This document shows positions 1-5,961 of a stretch of 8,874 bases of DNA, piece by piece. The notes under the pieces were generated by a model that searched no databases, was not told the origin of the DNA, and worked only from the letters and a program-made list of their open reading frames with translations. The first letter of the stretch is position 1; each line of letters begins with the position of its first letter. The position numbers and the translations under genes are program-made. The stretch comes from Chloroflexota bacterium (GTDB taxonomy: Bacteria; Chloroflexota; Limnocylindria; Limnocylindrales; CSP1-4). The DNA lies in contig JAKAMV010000363.1 of the NCBI GenBank assembly GCA_021812735.1, positions 1-8,874 of the forward strand, given 5' to 3'.

Positions 1-161
1 CGGGCCTCCGATCTGCCCGCTCCGTGCGCTCGCCCGGCGACCGCCGCGGCGGCCAGACACCGAACGAGCGCACGGGGCGGATCACCTGGCGGACGAGCCG
101 ACGGTTCAGCCGCTCCGTGCGCCCGGGCCCGAGGGCAAGCGCCCGCTCCCCTCCGGCCGCG
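1..161. repeat. 161-bp direct repeat, copy 1 (truncated by window edge)
   Basis: This segment aligns without gaps to 2050-2210. I count nine mismatches (positions 21, 124, 126, 127, 129, 132, 141, 147, 154), about 94% identity, with only one mismatch in the first 123 bases. The repeat may extend left beyond the window. It contains an inverted repeat (17-32 with 65-80, one mismatch here) whose loop holds the palindrome CCGCCGCGGCGG at 41-52. A 13-base direct repeat, CCGCTCCGTGCGC, lies at 17-29 and 110-122. I see no convincing coding frame in it. No gene is visible from 1 to 322; the rest of that stretch holds the arsR promoter and operator. The function is unknown: it could be a duplicated intergenic terminator or a small non-autonomous repeat element. 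Confidence 0.9.
17..80. other. Large hairpin in repeat copy 1
   Basis: The arms 17-32 and 65-80 are complementary over 16 positions with one T:G mismatch. The loop of 32 bases contains its own palindrome at 41-52. The right arm (68-80) is also complementary, with one mismatch, to 110-122, so two mutually exclusive folds are possible. The same layout is kept in copy 2. Formation in RNA or DNA is inferred, not shown. Confidence 0.6.
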
Positions 162-256
162 CGCCCGTCGTGGCGCCGCCCGCTCCCGACGCGCAGCGCC
201 AGCCGGGCCTGCGCAGGCACGCCTGCCACGGACGCGGGGGAATCGGCCAGATGACC

Positions 257-285
257 TTGACCTCCTGTCTAATCGACGTTAGATT
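257..285 (+). promoter_or_regulatory. Probable promoter of the arsR-family gene
   Basis: TTGACC at 257-262 resembles a -35 box (5/6) and TAGATT at 280-285 resembles a -10 box (4/6); they are separated by exactly 17 bases. Transcription would start near 292, giving a leader of about 30 bases before the ATG at 323. The -10 box lies inside the operator dyads, as expected for a repressor-controlled promoter. The match is by eye. Confidence 0.55.
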
Positions 286-295
286 GTCATCTAAC
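268..295. promoter_or_regulatory. ArsR-type operator O1, three half-sites
   Basis: Half-sites TCTAA (268-272), TTAGA (279-283) and TCTAA (290-294) alternate in orientation every 11 bases. The right pair forms a perfect dyad, GTTAGA-N6-TCTAAC (278-295). The site overlaps the proposed -10 box and start point, so binding would block transcription. A near-identical dyad occurs at 1509-1526. Dyads of short AT-rich half-sites are typical for dimeric winged-helix repressors of the ArsR family; assigning the site to the adjacent regulator is inference. Confidence 0.7.
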
Positions 296-322
296 ACAAA
301 ACCCGCCACAAGGATCCCTCCC

Positions 323-1471
323 ATGGCCAGCACCGCCGCGCAGACGCCCGCCGCCACCCGTCAGGACCGTGCGCTCGTGCGCGACCTGACCGGGACGCCC
401 GCCGCGCCCGCCAGTGCGCCGGAGATCGTCCTGGACGTGCGGCCCGCCTACGACTTCTTCCTGAGCCTCGCGGGCGAGCCAGACGCCGAGCTCCTGCCCG
501 CGGACCGCGAGTGGCTCGAGGCGGCGCGGGCGTCGATGTCGGACGCGCTCAAGCGGGATCTCGCGCTCGCGTTCTGCCATGACGAGGGCTGCAAGGGGTA
601 CGGCGCGATGCTGGTCAACCGCGTCGCCGTGGACCCCTCGGTCCGCACCTCGGCAGACGCGCTCGCCCTCGTCGGCCGACTCGAGCCGGTGGACCTGCTG
701 ATCGCCGGGCACGACGCGGACGACGACGCCCAGCAGGCGCTCGACCTCGGCCGGCGGGTCCTGGCCGGCGAGCGGGAGCGCCTTGGCGAGGCCCTCGCCG
801 CGTGGCCGGAGGAGTCGCGCGCGATGGCGGAGCCGCTGCTTCGGGACCCGGAGGGCTACCTGCGGGCCATCCGCCGCGTGGTCCGGGCCTGGCACGAGCG
901 CTTCGAGCCGATCGAGGCACGCATCGCTCGGTTCGAGCAGCGCGACGCGGACGCGCGACTGGCCGATCTGGGCCGGCTGCCCTTCAGCGAGCTGATCGAG
1001 CAGGTCACCGGCGGCGTGCACTGGACGCCCGATCCCAAGATCCGCCGCATCCTGCTTGCGCCCGGCTACTTCTGCCGCCCCTACAACTACGTGTTCGCCG
1101 GGCGCGACTGGCACCTGTTCTGCTATCCGATCGCCGACGCGGCGCTCGACGTGGCCCGGGACGCCGTCCCCGCGCCGGTGATCCGCCTGTACCGGGCGCT
1201 GGGCGACGAGAGCCGGCTGCGTATCTTGCGCCTGCTCGCGGACGGAGACCTGTACCTGACCGAGATCGCGGAGCGGATGGGACTGTCCAAGCCCACCGTC
1301 TCGCACCACCTCGCCCTGCTGCGCGCGAGCAGCCTCGTGGCCACGACCGAGGCCGGCAACCTCATGTACTACAGCCTGCGGCGGGATCGCCTGGCCGAGG
1401 TCGGGCCCGACCTCGCGCGGTTCCTCGGCGTCGACCGCGCCCGCGCGAGCGCCACGACGCCCGCCCACTGA
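323..1471 (+). CDS. ArsR/SmtB-family winged-helix repressor with DUF5937-like N-terminal region
   Basis: A 382-residue DNA-binding regulator, far longer than a typical ArsR protein of about 100 residues. Residues 34-270 form an N-terminal region resembling DUF5937 (VRPAYDFFLSLA near 39-50; a conserved-looking block RRILLAPGYFCRPYNYV at 241-257), possibly the sensing domain. Residues about 284-368 are the winged helix: YRALGDESRLRILRLL (290-305), then the recognition helix region MGLSKPTVSHHLALLR (319-334) and a wing ending in MYYSLRRDRL. The classical ArsR CxC metal site is not seen in the helix, so a metal ligand is not implied. I chose the ATG at 323 because AAGGAT lies 7 bases upstream and the longer frame back to 170 would run through the operator and promoter. 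It is probably autoregulated through O1. A matching dyad precedes the next ORF, 69 bases downstream. Confidence 0.88.
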   Translation: MASTAAQTPAATRQDRALVRDLTGTPAAPASAPEIVLDVRPAYDFFLSLAGEPDAELLPADREWLEAARASMSDALKRDLALAFCHDEGCKGYGAMLVNRVAVDPSVRTSADALALVGRLEPVDLLIAGHDADDDAQQALDLGRRVLAGERERLGEALAAWPEESRAMAEPLLRDPEGYLRAIRRVVRAWHERFEPIEARIARFEQRDADARLADLGRLPFSELIEQVTGGVHWTPDPKIRRILLAPGYFCRPYNYVFAGRDWHLFCYPIADAALDVARDAVPAPVIRLYRALGDESRLRILRLLADGDLYLTEIAERMGLSKPTVSHHLALLRASSLVATTEAGNLMYYSLRRDRLAEVGPDLARFLGVDRARASATTPAH

Positions 1472-1508
1472 TCCCGACAGCCCCAGTCCGAGTTCGGCGC
1501 GAGCCGAT

Positions 1509-1526
1509 GTAAGACTAAGATCTAAC
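1509..1526. promoter_or_regulatory. Second ArsR-type operator (O2)
   Basis: GTAAGA-CTAAGA-TCTAAC has the same 6-6-6 architecture as O1 (GTTAGA-TTGTCA-TCTAAC): the right half is identical and the left differs at one base. TAAGAT at 1516-1521 within it could serve as a -10 box, with a weak -35 candidate TTCGGC 17 bases upstream (1493-1498). The site ends 14 bases before the ATG of the small ORF. This suggests the small ORF has its own promoter controlled by the same repressor. Confidence 0.65.
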
Positions 1527-1540
1527 AGAGGGACGACAGA

Positions 1541-1819
1541 ATGGCCACAACGCGGATGACCTGGGCGCGATACGACCAGCCGCGTCTCCTCACCGGCAAC
1601 GTGTGCGCCGGCATTGGCATCGAGATTGACCGGCGCGTCGCCCGCCTGTGCGCCGAGGCCGAGGACCGGCGCTCGGCGGCCGCCCCCGCCCGCCACGCCG
1701 ACGGGATTCCCGGCCGCCATGGCCTGGGCCGGCGCCTCGGCCTCGGCTTCGCCCACCTCCTGGCGATCCGGGGGATCCAGACACACCGTCCTCGGCACGC
1801 GGAGCCGCCCGTCCGGTAG
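1541..1819 (+). CDS. Small orphan protein downstream of the repressor
   Basis: A 92-residue ORF I do not recognise. The start is supported by AGAGGG 8 bases before the ATG and by the operator immediately upstream. Nearly all codons end in G or C, as in the neighbouring genes, which supports real coding. The protein begins MATTRMTWARYDQPRLLTG, has cysteines at about 21 and 37, and its second half is rich in Arg, His and Gly (IRGIQTHRPRHAEPPVR at the end). No signal peptide or membrane segment is evident. It could be an intact small effector of the repressor or the 5' remnant of a larger gene (for example an exporter) cut by rearrangement next to the repeats. Function unknown. Confidence 0.5.
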   Translation: MATTRMTWARYDQPRLLTGNVCAGIGIEIDRRVARLCAEAEDRRSAAAPARHADGIPGRHGLGRRLGLGFAHLLAIRGIQTHRPRHAEPPVR

Positions 1820-1924
1820 GGGGCCGACCGCGGCACCGGTCGGAGCGTCGCGGTCGCGGGCGGGGAACCTGCACCGGTAGGGCGCCGCGCGGGTCTCAGG
1901 TGGTCGTCCGCCTCAAGCCTCGGT

Positions 1925-2049
1925 TGGCACCGGCTCCCGTTCCCCTCGGGGCTCCGGCTGGCACCGGCTCCCGTTCCCCTCGGGGGCCTGAGACACCGGC
2001 TCCAGTTCGCCCCCGGGGCCCCAGGGCACCGAGCGGCTCTACGGGAGGG
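1925..2049. repeat. Degenerate tandem repeat, four units of about 33 bp
   Basis: Units start with GGCACC or GACACC at 1926, 1960, 1992 and 2025. The first two share 27 identical bases (1925-1951 and 1959-1985, period 34); the third and fourth are increasingly diverged. Each of the first two carries CCCCTCGGGG, a small self-complementary element. GTCTCAGG (1893-1900) and CCTGAGAC (1987-1994) form an 8-base inverted repeat around the first two units. The stretch 1820-2200 contains no convincing gene; besides this array it holds repeat copy 2. Confidence 0.7.
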
Positions 2050-2065
2050 CGGGCCTCCGATCTGC

Positions 2066-2129
2066 CCGCCCCGTGCGCTCGCCCGGCGACCGCCGCGGCG
2101 GCCAGACACCGAACGAGCGCACGGGGCGG
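2066..2129. other. Perfect 16-bp-stem hairpin in repeat copy 2
   Basis: CCGCCCCGTGCGCTCG at 2066-2081 is the exact reverse complement of 2114-2129; the 32-base loop contains the palindrome CCGCCGCGGCGG at 2090-2101. It lies in the convergent intergenic space between the small ORF and the exporter gene, so it may act as a transcription barrier in both directions. There is no U-tract. The competing segment is at 2159-2171. Confidence 0.6.
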
Positions 2130-2178
2130 ATCACCTGGCGGACGAGCCGACGGTTCAGCCGCTCCGTGCGCCAGCTCT

Positions 2179-2194
2179 CGGGGGCAAGCCCCCG
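2179..2194 (-). terminator. Possible terminator hairpin after the MFS gene
   Basis: CGGGGGC-AA-GCCCCCG is a 7-base inverted repeat six bases beyond the exporter stop codon on the minus strand. It lacks a T-run, which is common in very GC-rich genomes. The equivalent hairpin in repeat copy 1 is weakened by two substitutions (positions 132 and 141). Confidence 0.45.
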
Positions 2195-2200
2195 CGCCCC

Positions 2201-3925
2201 TCAGGCCGCGTCCGACTCGGAATCCAGTCGAGCCGCCTCCTGCTCGTCGTGGACGTAGCGCCCGCCGCGCAGCCACGACGCCGCCGCCGCGACCAGCGAC
2301 ATCGCGATCGAGAACGTGAGCACCACCACGATGCCGTCGTGGAACGGCCCCGCGATCAGCGACGGGAAGAAGCCGGTGCTCACCAGGTGCGCGGCGTCCG
2401 AGGCCGGCAGCGCGTTGAGCACCGTCGGCCCGAGCAGGGACTGGAGCGGGTTGTAGCCGAGGAACGCGGCGAACAGGTAGCCCACGGCGGGCAGGTGGGA
2501 CAGCGTCTGCGCGGCCTGCGCCGGGACGTGGCTGGCCGTCAGCCCCTGGTACATCGTTGCGGGCACCGACGCCTGGAGGCCCAGGATCATCAGCGTGAAG
2601 AACACGCCGATCGAGAGCGGCATGCCCGCGTTCTGGAACGTCGCCCGCATCCCCGAGGCCGCCCCGCGGTGGCGGGCCGGGACGCTGTTCATGATCGCCG
2701 CGGTGTTGGGCGAGGCGAACAGCCCGAAGGCCACGCCGTTCGCGAAGATCACCCCGCCGAACGCCGGGTAGGCGAAGTCCGACGGCAGCGCCATCAGGAG
2801 CAGGAACGACAGCGCGGCCAGCAGCATCCCCGCGGTGGCGAACGGCCGAGCCCCGAAGCGGTCGGACAGGTAGCCCGACACGGGCCCGGCGACCACGAAC
2901 CCCGCGGTCAGCGGCAGCATCGCGATCCCCGCCCAGAACGGCGTGCTCTCGAACGAGTAGCCGTGGAGCGGCAGCCAGATCCCCTGCAGCCACATGATCA
3001 GCAGGAACTGCAGCCCGCCGCGCCCCACGGAGCTGAGCAGGCCCGCGAGGTTGCCCGCCGCGAACGCCCGGATCCGGAACAGCTCGAGCCGGAACATCGG
3101 CGAGGGGACCCGCCGCTCGATGGCCGCGAAGGCGCCCAGCAGCACGACTCCCGCGACGATCGCCCCGATCACCTGCGGGTTGCCCCAGCCGGTGGGCTGG
3201 TCGCCGTACGGGGCGATGCCGTAGGTGATCCCGACCAGCACCAGGCCCAGTCCCAGCGCGAACGTGACGTTGCCCAGCCAGTCGATGCGCGCGGGGTGGC
3301 GCTCGCCCAGCTCGCGCAGCGCCACGTACGCCCAGACCGTGCCCACCACCCCCACCGGCACGTTGAGCAGGAACACCCAGCGCCAGTCGATGGCGGCCAT
3401 CACGCCGCCCAGGATCAGCCCGAGGAACGTGCCCGCCTGGCCCGCGATCTGGTTGATGCCCAGGGCCATGCCCCGCTCGTTGGCGGGGAACGCGTCGGTC
3501 AGCAGCGCCGCCGAGTTCGCCATCAGCAGCGCCCCGCCCACCGCCTGCACGATCCGCATCACGATGATCTCGACCGCGCCGGCGGTGCCCGTGCTCCAGG
3601 TCGCCGACAGGCCGATCGAGCCCGCCGTGAACACCACGAAGCCCAGGTTGTACATGCGGACGCGGCCGTACATGTCGCCCACCCGGCCGAGCGTGACCAC
3701 CAGCACCGCGCTCGCGAGCAGGTAGCCGTTGAGGACCCACAGCAGGTACGTGAAGTTCGAGGGGTCCAGCGGGTCCAGGTGGATCCCGCGGAACACGGCC
3801 GGCAGCGCGATGACCAGGCTCGAGGCGTTGATGGTGGCCATCAGGACGCCGAGCGTCGTGTTGGACAGCGCCACCCACTTGTACGGGACGCGCGACAGGC
3901 CCCGCCCCGGTGATGACGCCGCCAT
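2201..3925 (-). CDS. MFS multidrug exporter, DHA2 (EmrB/QacA) type, 14 TM
   Basis: A 574-residue integral membrane transporter, of the length usual for 14-helix drug:H+ antiporters. Hydrophobic helices run from residue 17 to the last one at about 532-550. The cytoplasmic loop motif GRVGDMYGRVRMY (80-92) is motif A of the major facilitator superfamily; its second-half counterpart is GYLSDRFGAR (351-360). NQIAGQAGTFLGLILGGV followed by DWRWVFLLNVPVG (158-192) is the motif C region of antiporters. LWVLNGYLLASA (62-73) is typical of DHA2 members. The start is set at 3925 by GGAGG 7 bases upstream (3933-3937). It probably exports hydrophobic or toxic compounds; the substrate cannot be read from sequence. 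It converges on the ArsR cassette and is divergent from the cytidylate kinase-like gene. Its leader (about 100 bases) is GC-rich with small hairpins such as GCCCG/CGGGC at 4003-4021. Confidence 0.92.
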   Translation of the reverse strand: MAASSPGRGLSRVPYKWVALSNTTLGVLMATINASSLVIALPAVFRGIHLDPLDPSNFTYLLWVLNGYLLASAVLVVTLGRVGDMYGRVRMYNLGFVVFTAGSIGLSATWSTGTAGAVEIIVMRIVQAVGGALLMANSAALLTDAFPANERGMALGINQIAGQAGTFLGLILGGVMAAIDWRWVFLLNVPVGVVGTVWAYVALRELGERHPARIDWLGNVTFALGLGLVLVGITYGIAPYGDQPTGWGNPQVIGAIVAGVVLLGAFAAIERRVPSPMFRLELFRIRAFAAGNLAGLLSSVGRGGLQFLLIMWLQGIWLPLHGYSFESTPFWAGIAMLPLTAGFVVAGPVSGYLSDRFGARPFATAGMLLAALSFLLLMALPSDFAYPAFGGVIFANGVAFGLFASPNTAAIMNSVPARHRGAASGMRATFQNAGMPLSIGVFFTLMILGLQASVPATMYQGLTASHVPAQAAQTLSHLPAVGYLFAAFLGYNPLQSLLGPTVLNALPASDAAHLVSTGFFPSLIAGPFHDGIVVVLTFSIAMSLVAAAASWLRGGRYVHDEQEAARLDSESDAA

Positions 3926-4040
3926 GGCGCAGCCTCCGTGTCCGTGCCACCCGGGCCGGCGAGGAGGGTCGCCCGCGGGCGGGCACGGCAGACGCGGTGG
4001 GTGCCCGGCAACCCTTCGGGCTCCAAACACTCCACCAGCC

Positions 4041-4066
4041 GATATAATTCGAGAAACGGGAGTATA
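4041..4066. promoter_or_regulatory. AT-rich divergent promoter island
   Basis: In a 162-base divergent gap, TATAAT at 4043-4048 is a perfect plus-strand -10 hexamer, placing a start near 4055 and a leader of about 33 bases for the kinase-like gene; no good -35 box is seen 16-18 bases upstream. On the minus strand TATACT (complement of 4061-4066) or TTATAT (complement of 4042-4047) could serve the exporter. The local AT content stands out strongly from its surroundings. Confidence 0.55.
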
Positions 4067-4087
4067 TGCCACACAGGAGCCCGCGGC

Positions 4088-4747
4088 ATGCCGATCGTCA
4101 CCATCGCGCGCGAGTACGGGGCCGGGGGCACCACCATCGGACGCCTCGTCGCGGACCGCCTCGGGGCGCCCTTCGTGGACCGCTGGATCATCGAGGAGGT
4201 GGCCCGCCGGGCGGACATGGACCCGTCGCTCGTGGAGAGCGCCGACGAGCAGCCCACCCGCCTCCTCGACCGCGTCATCGCCTCGTTCGCGCAGGTGCCT
4301 GCCGCCGGCTTCGGCTGGGAGCCCCCGTATCCCGAGCTCGCCTCGGACCCTCGGCCGCGCATCGTCCAGCTCACGCGAGCCGTGCTCGAGGAGCTCGCGG
4401 CGACCGGCAACGCGGTGATCGTCGGGCGCGGCGGCGCCGCCATCCTGCGCGAGCACCCGAACGCCACGCACGTCTACCTCTACGCCGACCCCGTCGTCCG
4501 CGTCCAGACCATCCGCGAGCGCGAGGTGATCGCCCTCGAGGCCGCCCGGCGCCGCATCCGCGAGGCGGACGCCAACCGAGCCGCGTACCTGCGCCAGGTC
4601 CACGGCGCGGACTGGCGCAATCCGCTCCTCTACACGCTCATGCTCAACACCGGGGTCCTCGGCACCGACCGCGCGGCCGAGCTCGTCCTGGCTGCCGCGC
4701 TCCGCGTCCAGCCGGCCGACCCCGCCATCCACGAGGATCCCCGATGA
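4088..4747 (+). CDS. Cytidylate kinase-like family protein
   Basis: A 219-residue P-loop protein of the Cytidylate_kin2 type (PF13189-like). The N-terminus VTIAREYGAGGTTIGRLVADRLG (4-26) is the characteristic nucleotide-binding loop of this family, followed by PFVDRWIIEEVAR (28-40). VIVGRGGAAIL (110-120) and HVYLYADPVVRVQTIRERE (128-146) match the later strand and the arginine-rich lid/phosphate-binding region. Members resemble CMP kinase, but many lack a proven substrate, so NMP phosphorylation is an inference. The ATG at 4088 follows AGGAG at 4075-4079 with 8 bases spacing; longer in-frame extensions run through the promoter. Its stop overlaps the next start as ATGA, suggesting translational coupling with the isochorismatase-fold gene. 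Confidence 0.85.
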   Translation: MPIVTIAREYGAGGTTIGRLVADRLGAPFVDRWIIEEVARRADMDPSLVESADEQPTRLLDRVIASFAQVPAAGFGWEPPYPELASDPRPRIVQLTRAVLEELAATGNAVIVGRGGAAILREHPNATHVYLYADPVVRVQTIREREVIALEAARRRIREADANRAAYLRQVHGADWRNPLLYTLMLNTGVLGTDRAAELVLAAALRVQPADPAIHEDPR

Positions 4748-5385
4748 CCGCCGACATGCCCGCCCCGCTCGACCCCATCGACCCCGCCCGGACCGCGCTC
4801 GTCCTGATCGACCTCCAGCGCGGCATCGTGGCGATGCCCACGGTCCCGATCCCGGGGGCCGAGGTGCTGGTCAACGCCACTCGCCTCGCCCGGGCCTGCC
4901 GCGAGGCCGGCGTGCAGGTGGTCCTCGTGCGCGTCACCCCGTCCGCCGACCGACGCGACGCCCTCCACCCGCCCGCCGACGCCGCGGGCCCGGGCGGTCC
5001 CGCGCAGCCCGGCGCTCCGGCCCGTCCCGCGCCGCCCGCCGACTTCGCCGAGATCGCGCCCGAGCTTGGCCCCGAGCCCGGCGACATCGTCATCACCAAG
5101 CGCCAGTGGGGCGCCTTCTACGGCACCGAGCTGGACCTCCAGCTGCGCCGTCGCGGGATCGACACCATCATCCTCGGCGGCATCAGCACCGACATCGGCG
5201 TCGAGTCCACCGCCCGCGACGCCTACGAGCGCGGCTACGCCCAGGTGTTCGCGCTCGGCGCGATGGCGGCCCGCTCGGCCACCGGCCACGCCCATGCCGT
5301 GGACGAGATGATGCCCAGGATGGGTCGAGTGCGGCCCGTGGACGAGATCGTCGAGGCCGTGCGCCGCGGGCGGGGGTCGGCCTGA
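4744..5385 (+). CDS. Isochorismatase-fold (cysteine hydrolase-like) protein, YecD type, nucleophile replaced
   Basis: A 213-residue protein of the isochorismatase/nicotinamidase fold. The catalytic Asp is present in LVLIDLQRG (D23) and the catalytic Lys in IVITKRQWGAFYGTEL (K119). The strand that normally ends in the nucleophilic Cys reads GGISTDIGVESTARDAYERGY (145-165), so the Cys position is Gly152. From memory, E. coli YecD has a very similar KRQWGAFYGT...TNIGVESTAR sequence and C-terminal RVRSVEEI; here it is RVRPVDEI (195-202). Classical cysteine-dependent amidohydrolysis is therefore unlikely; the protein may be non-catalytic, ligand-binding, or use other chemistry. Residues about 76-100 form a Pro/Ala/Gly-rich loop (PPADAAGPGGPAQPGAPAR). 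The start overlaps the upstream stop by ATGA. Confidence 0.88.
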   Translation: MTADMPAPLDPIDPARTALVLIDLQRGIVAMPTVPIPGAEVLVNATRLARACREAGVQVVLVRVTPSADRRDALHPPADAAGPGGPAQPGAPARPAPPADFAEIAPELGPEPGDIVITKRQWGAFYGTELDLQLRRRGIDTIILGGISTDIGVESTARDAYERGYAQVFALGAMAARSATGHAHAVDEMMPRMGRVRPVDEIVEAVRRGRGSA

Positions 5386-5430
5386 GTCGCGAGCAGCCAC
5401 GAGAGCGAGAGAGCTGCGCGCCGGAGGTCC

Positions 5431-5463
5431 CGGGGGCGGCCTCGCGCCTGCGGCGCGCCCCCG
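5431..5463. terminator. GC-rich hairpin, probable bidirectional terminator
   Basis: CGGGGGCG at 5431-5438 pairs with CGCCCCCG at 5456-5463, with a 17-base GC-rich loop. It lies 45 bases after the isochorismatase-fold stop and directly abuts the stop of the minus-strand gene remnant (5464-5466), so it could end transcription from both sides. No T-run follows. Confidence 0.5.
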
Positions 5464-5891
5464 CTAGTCGTCGTCACCGCCCGACGATCGGCCGCAGGTG
5501 ATCGTCCCGACCGCCGTCAGATAGCCGTTGGCGGCGGTCCCGGTGAAGGTCGAGGCGGACGTGCCGGTGCGGGCGAACGGGCTGAGCGTAACGGTGAACG
5601 CGAACGGCGGGTAGCCGTCAGACCGCGTCGCGGTCATCAGGCTCACGACGCCGGCGCTCGTCACCCTGCCGCTCGCGAACACGTTTCACCGTGCCGCAGA
5701 TGCGCACGCGCCGCCGGGGCGCCGACGGTGATCGTGTGCCACGAGCCGCTCACCGCCTGGTGGCAGAGCGTCACCTTGGTGGCATGCCCCCAGTTCCCGC
5801 CGGGGCCGTGTGCCGACACGACCGAGGGCAGGACGGCGACGAGGAGTGCCGCGACAGCCGCGGCGCGACTGGGGCGCGAGGACCGCGCAGT
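5464..5891 (-). pseudogene. Remnant of a small secreted-protein gene (no start, frame break)
   Basis: Two adjoining minus-strand frames look like parts of one gene. Frame A (5891 down to a TGA at 5661-5663) encodes an Arg-rich stretch, a hydrophobic signal-peptide core AAAVAALLVAVLPSVVSA, and then KVTLCHQAVSGSWHTITVG followed by AHLRHGE. The TLCH...TITV...AHLxHGD pattern recurs in short secreted bacterial proteins. Frame A has no ATG or GTG ahead of the signal peptide, and a TGA (5892-5894) closes it upstream. Frame B (5682-5464, GTG first, 72 codons) starts right after a TGA at 5686-5688. It encodes a Thr/Ser-rich beta-like domain (GTSASTFTGTAANGYLTAV) ending in TITCGRSSGGDDD. A -1 shift near 5682-5690 would join HLRHGET to VFASGRVTS. 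Frame B could instead be a separate small gene. The stretch lies just downstream of the histidine kinase. Confidence 0.5.
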
Positions 5892-5961
5892 TCAGATCCC
5901 GGTCGGCAGCAGGCCACCGGCCGGACGCACCCGCGCAATTGCCCCTTGCCCTCACCGGGCC

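Larger units (their letters stand above)
2050..2210. repeat. 161-bp direct repeat, copy 2
   Basis: Gapless match to 1-161 (see copy 1). The stem arms 2066-2081 and 2114-2129 are perfectly complementary over 16 bases here, because the base that mismatches in copy 1 is C instead of T. The last ten bases include the stop and final codons of the minus-strand exporter gene, so the homology crosses from intergenic DNA into coding sequence. In copy 1 the stop triplet position reads TCC rather than TCA on the plus strand, so no stop is kept there. Confidence 0.9.

Noticed and set aside
162..322. Degraded exporter tail next to repeat copy 1
   Set aside because: One minus-strand frame reads LRVGSGRRHDGRAA, loosely like the exporter's C-terminal LRGGRYVHDEQEAA, but similarity beyond the repeat is too weak to claim a pseudogene.
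287..1798. Long minus-strand open frame of 503 codons opposite the repressor
   Set aside because: It is antisense to a clear ArsR-family gene; its composition (Gly/Ala/Arg/Val-rich without domains) is what the complement of a GC-rich gene gives.
2249..3913. Plus-strand open frame of 554 codons opposite the exporter
   Set aside because: The translation is low-complexity Arg/His/Gln/Glu-rich, the typical shadow of a hydrophobic GC-rich membrane protein on the other strand.
3926..4040. Riboswitch in the exporter leader
   Set aside because: The leader has several GC hairpins, but I could not match conserved cores of known classes such as guanidine or cobalamin riboswitches.
3926..4732. Exporter frame extended at the N-terminus to 843 codons
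   Set aside because: The extension is antisense to the cytidylate kinase-like gene; the family N-terminus and a GGAGG site place the start at 3925.
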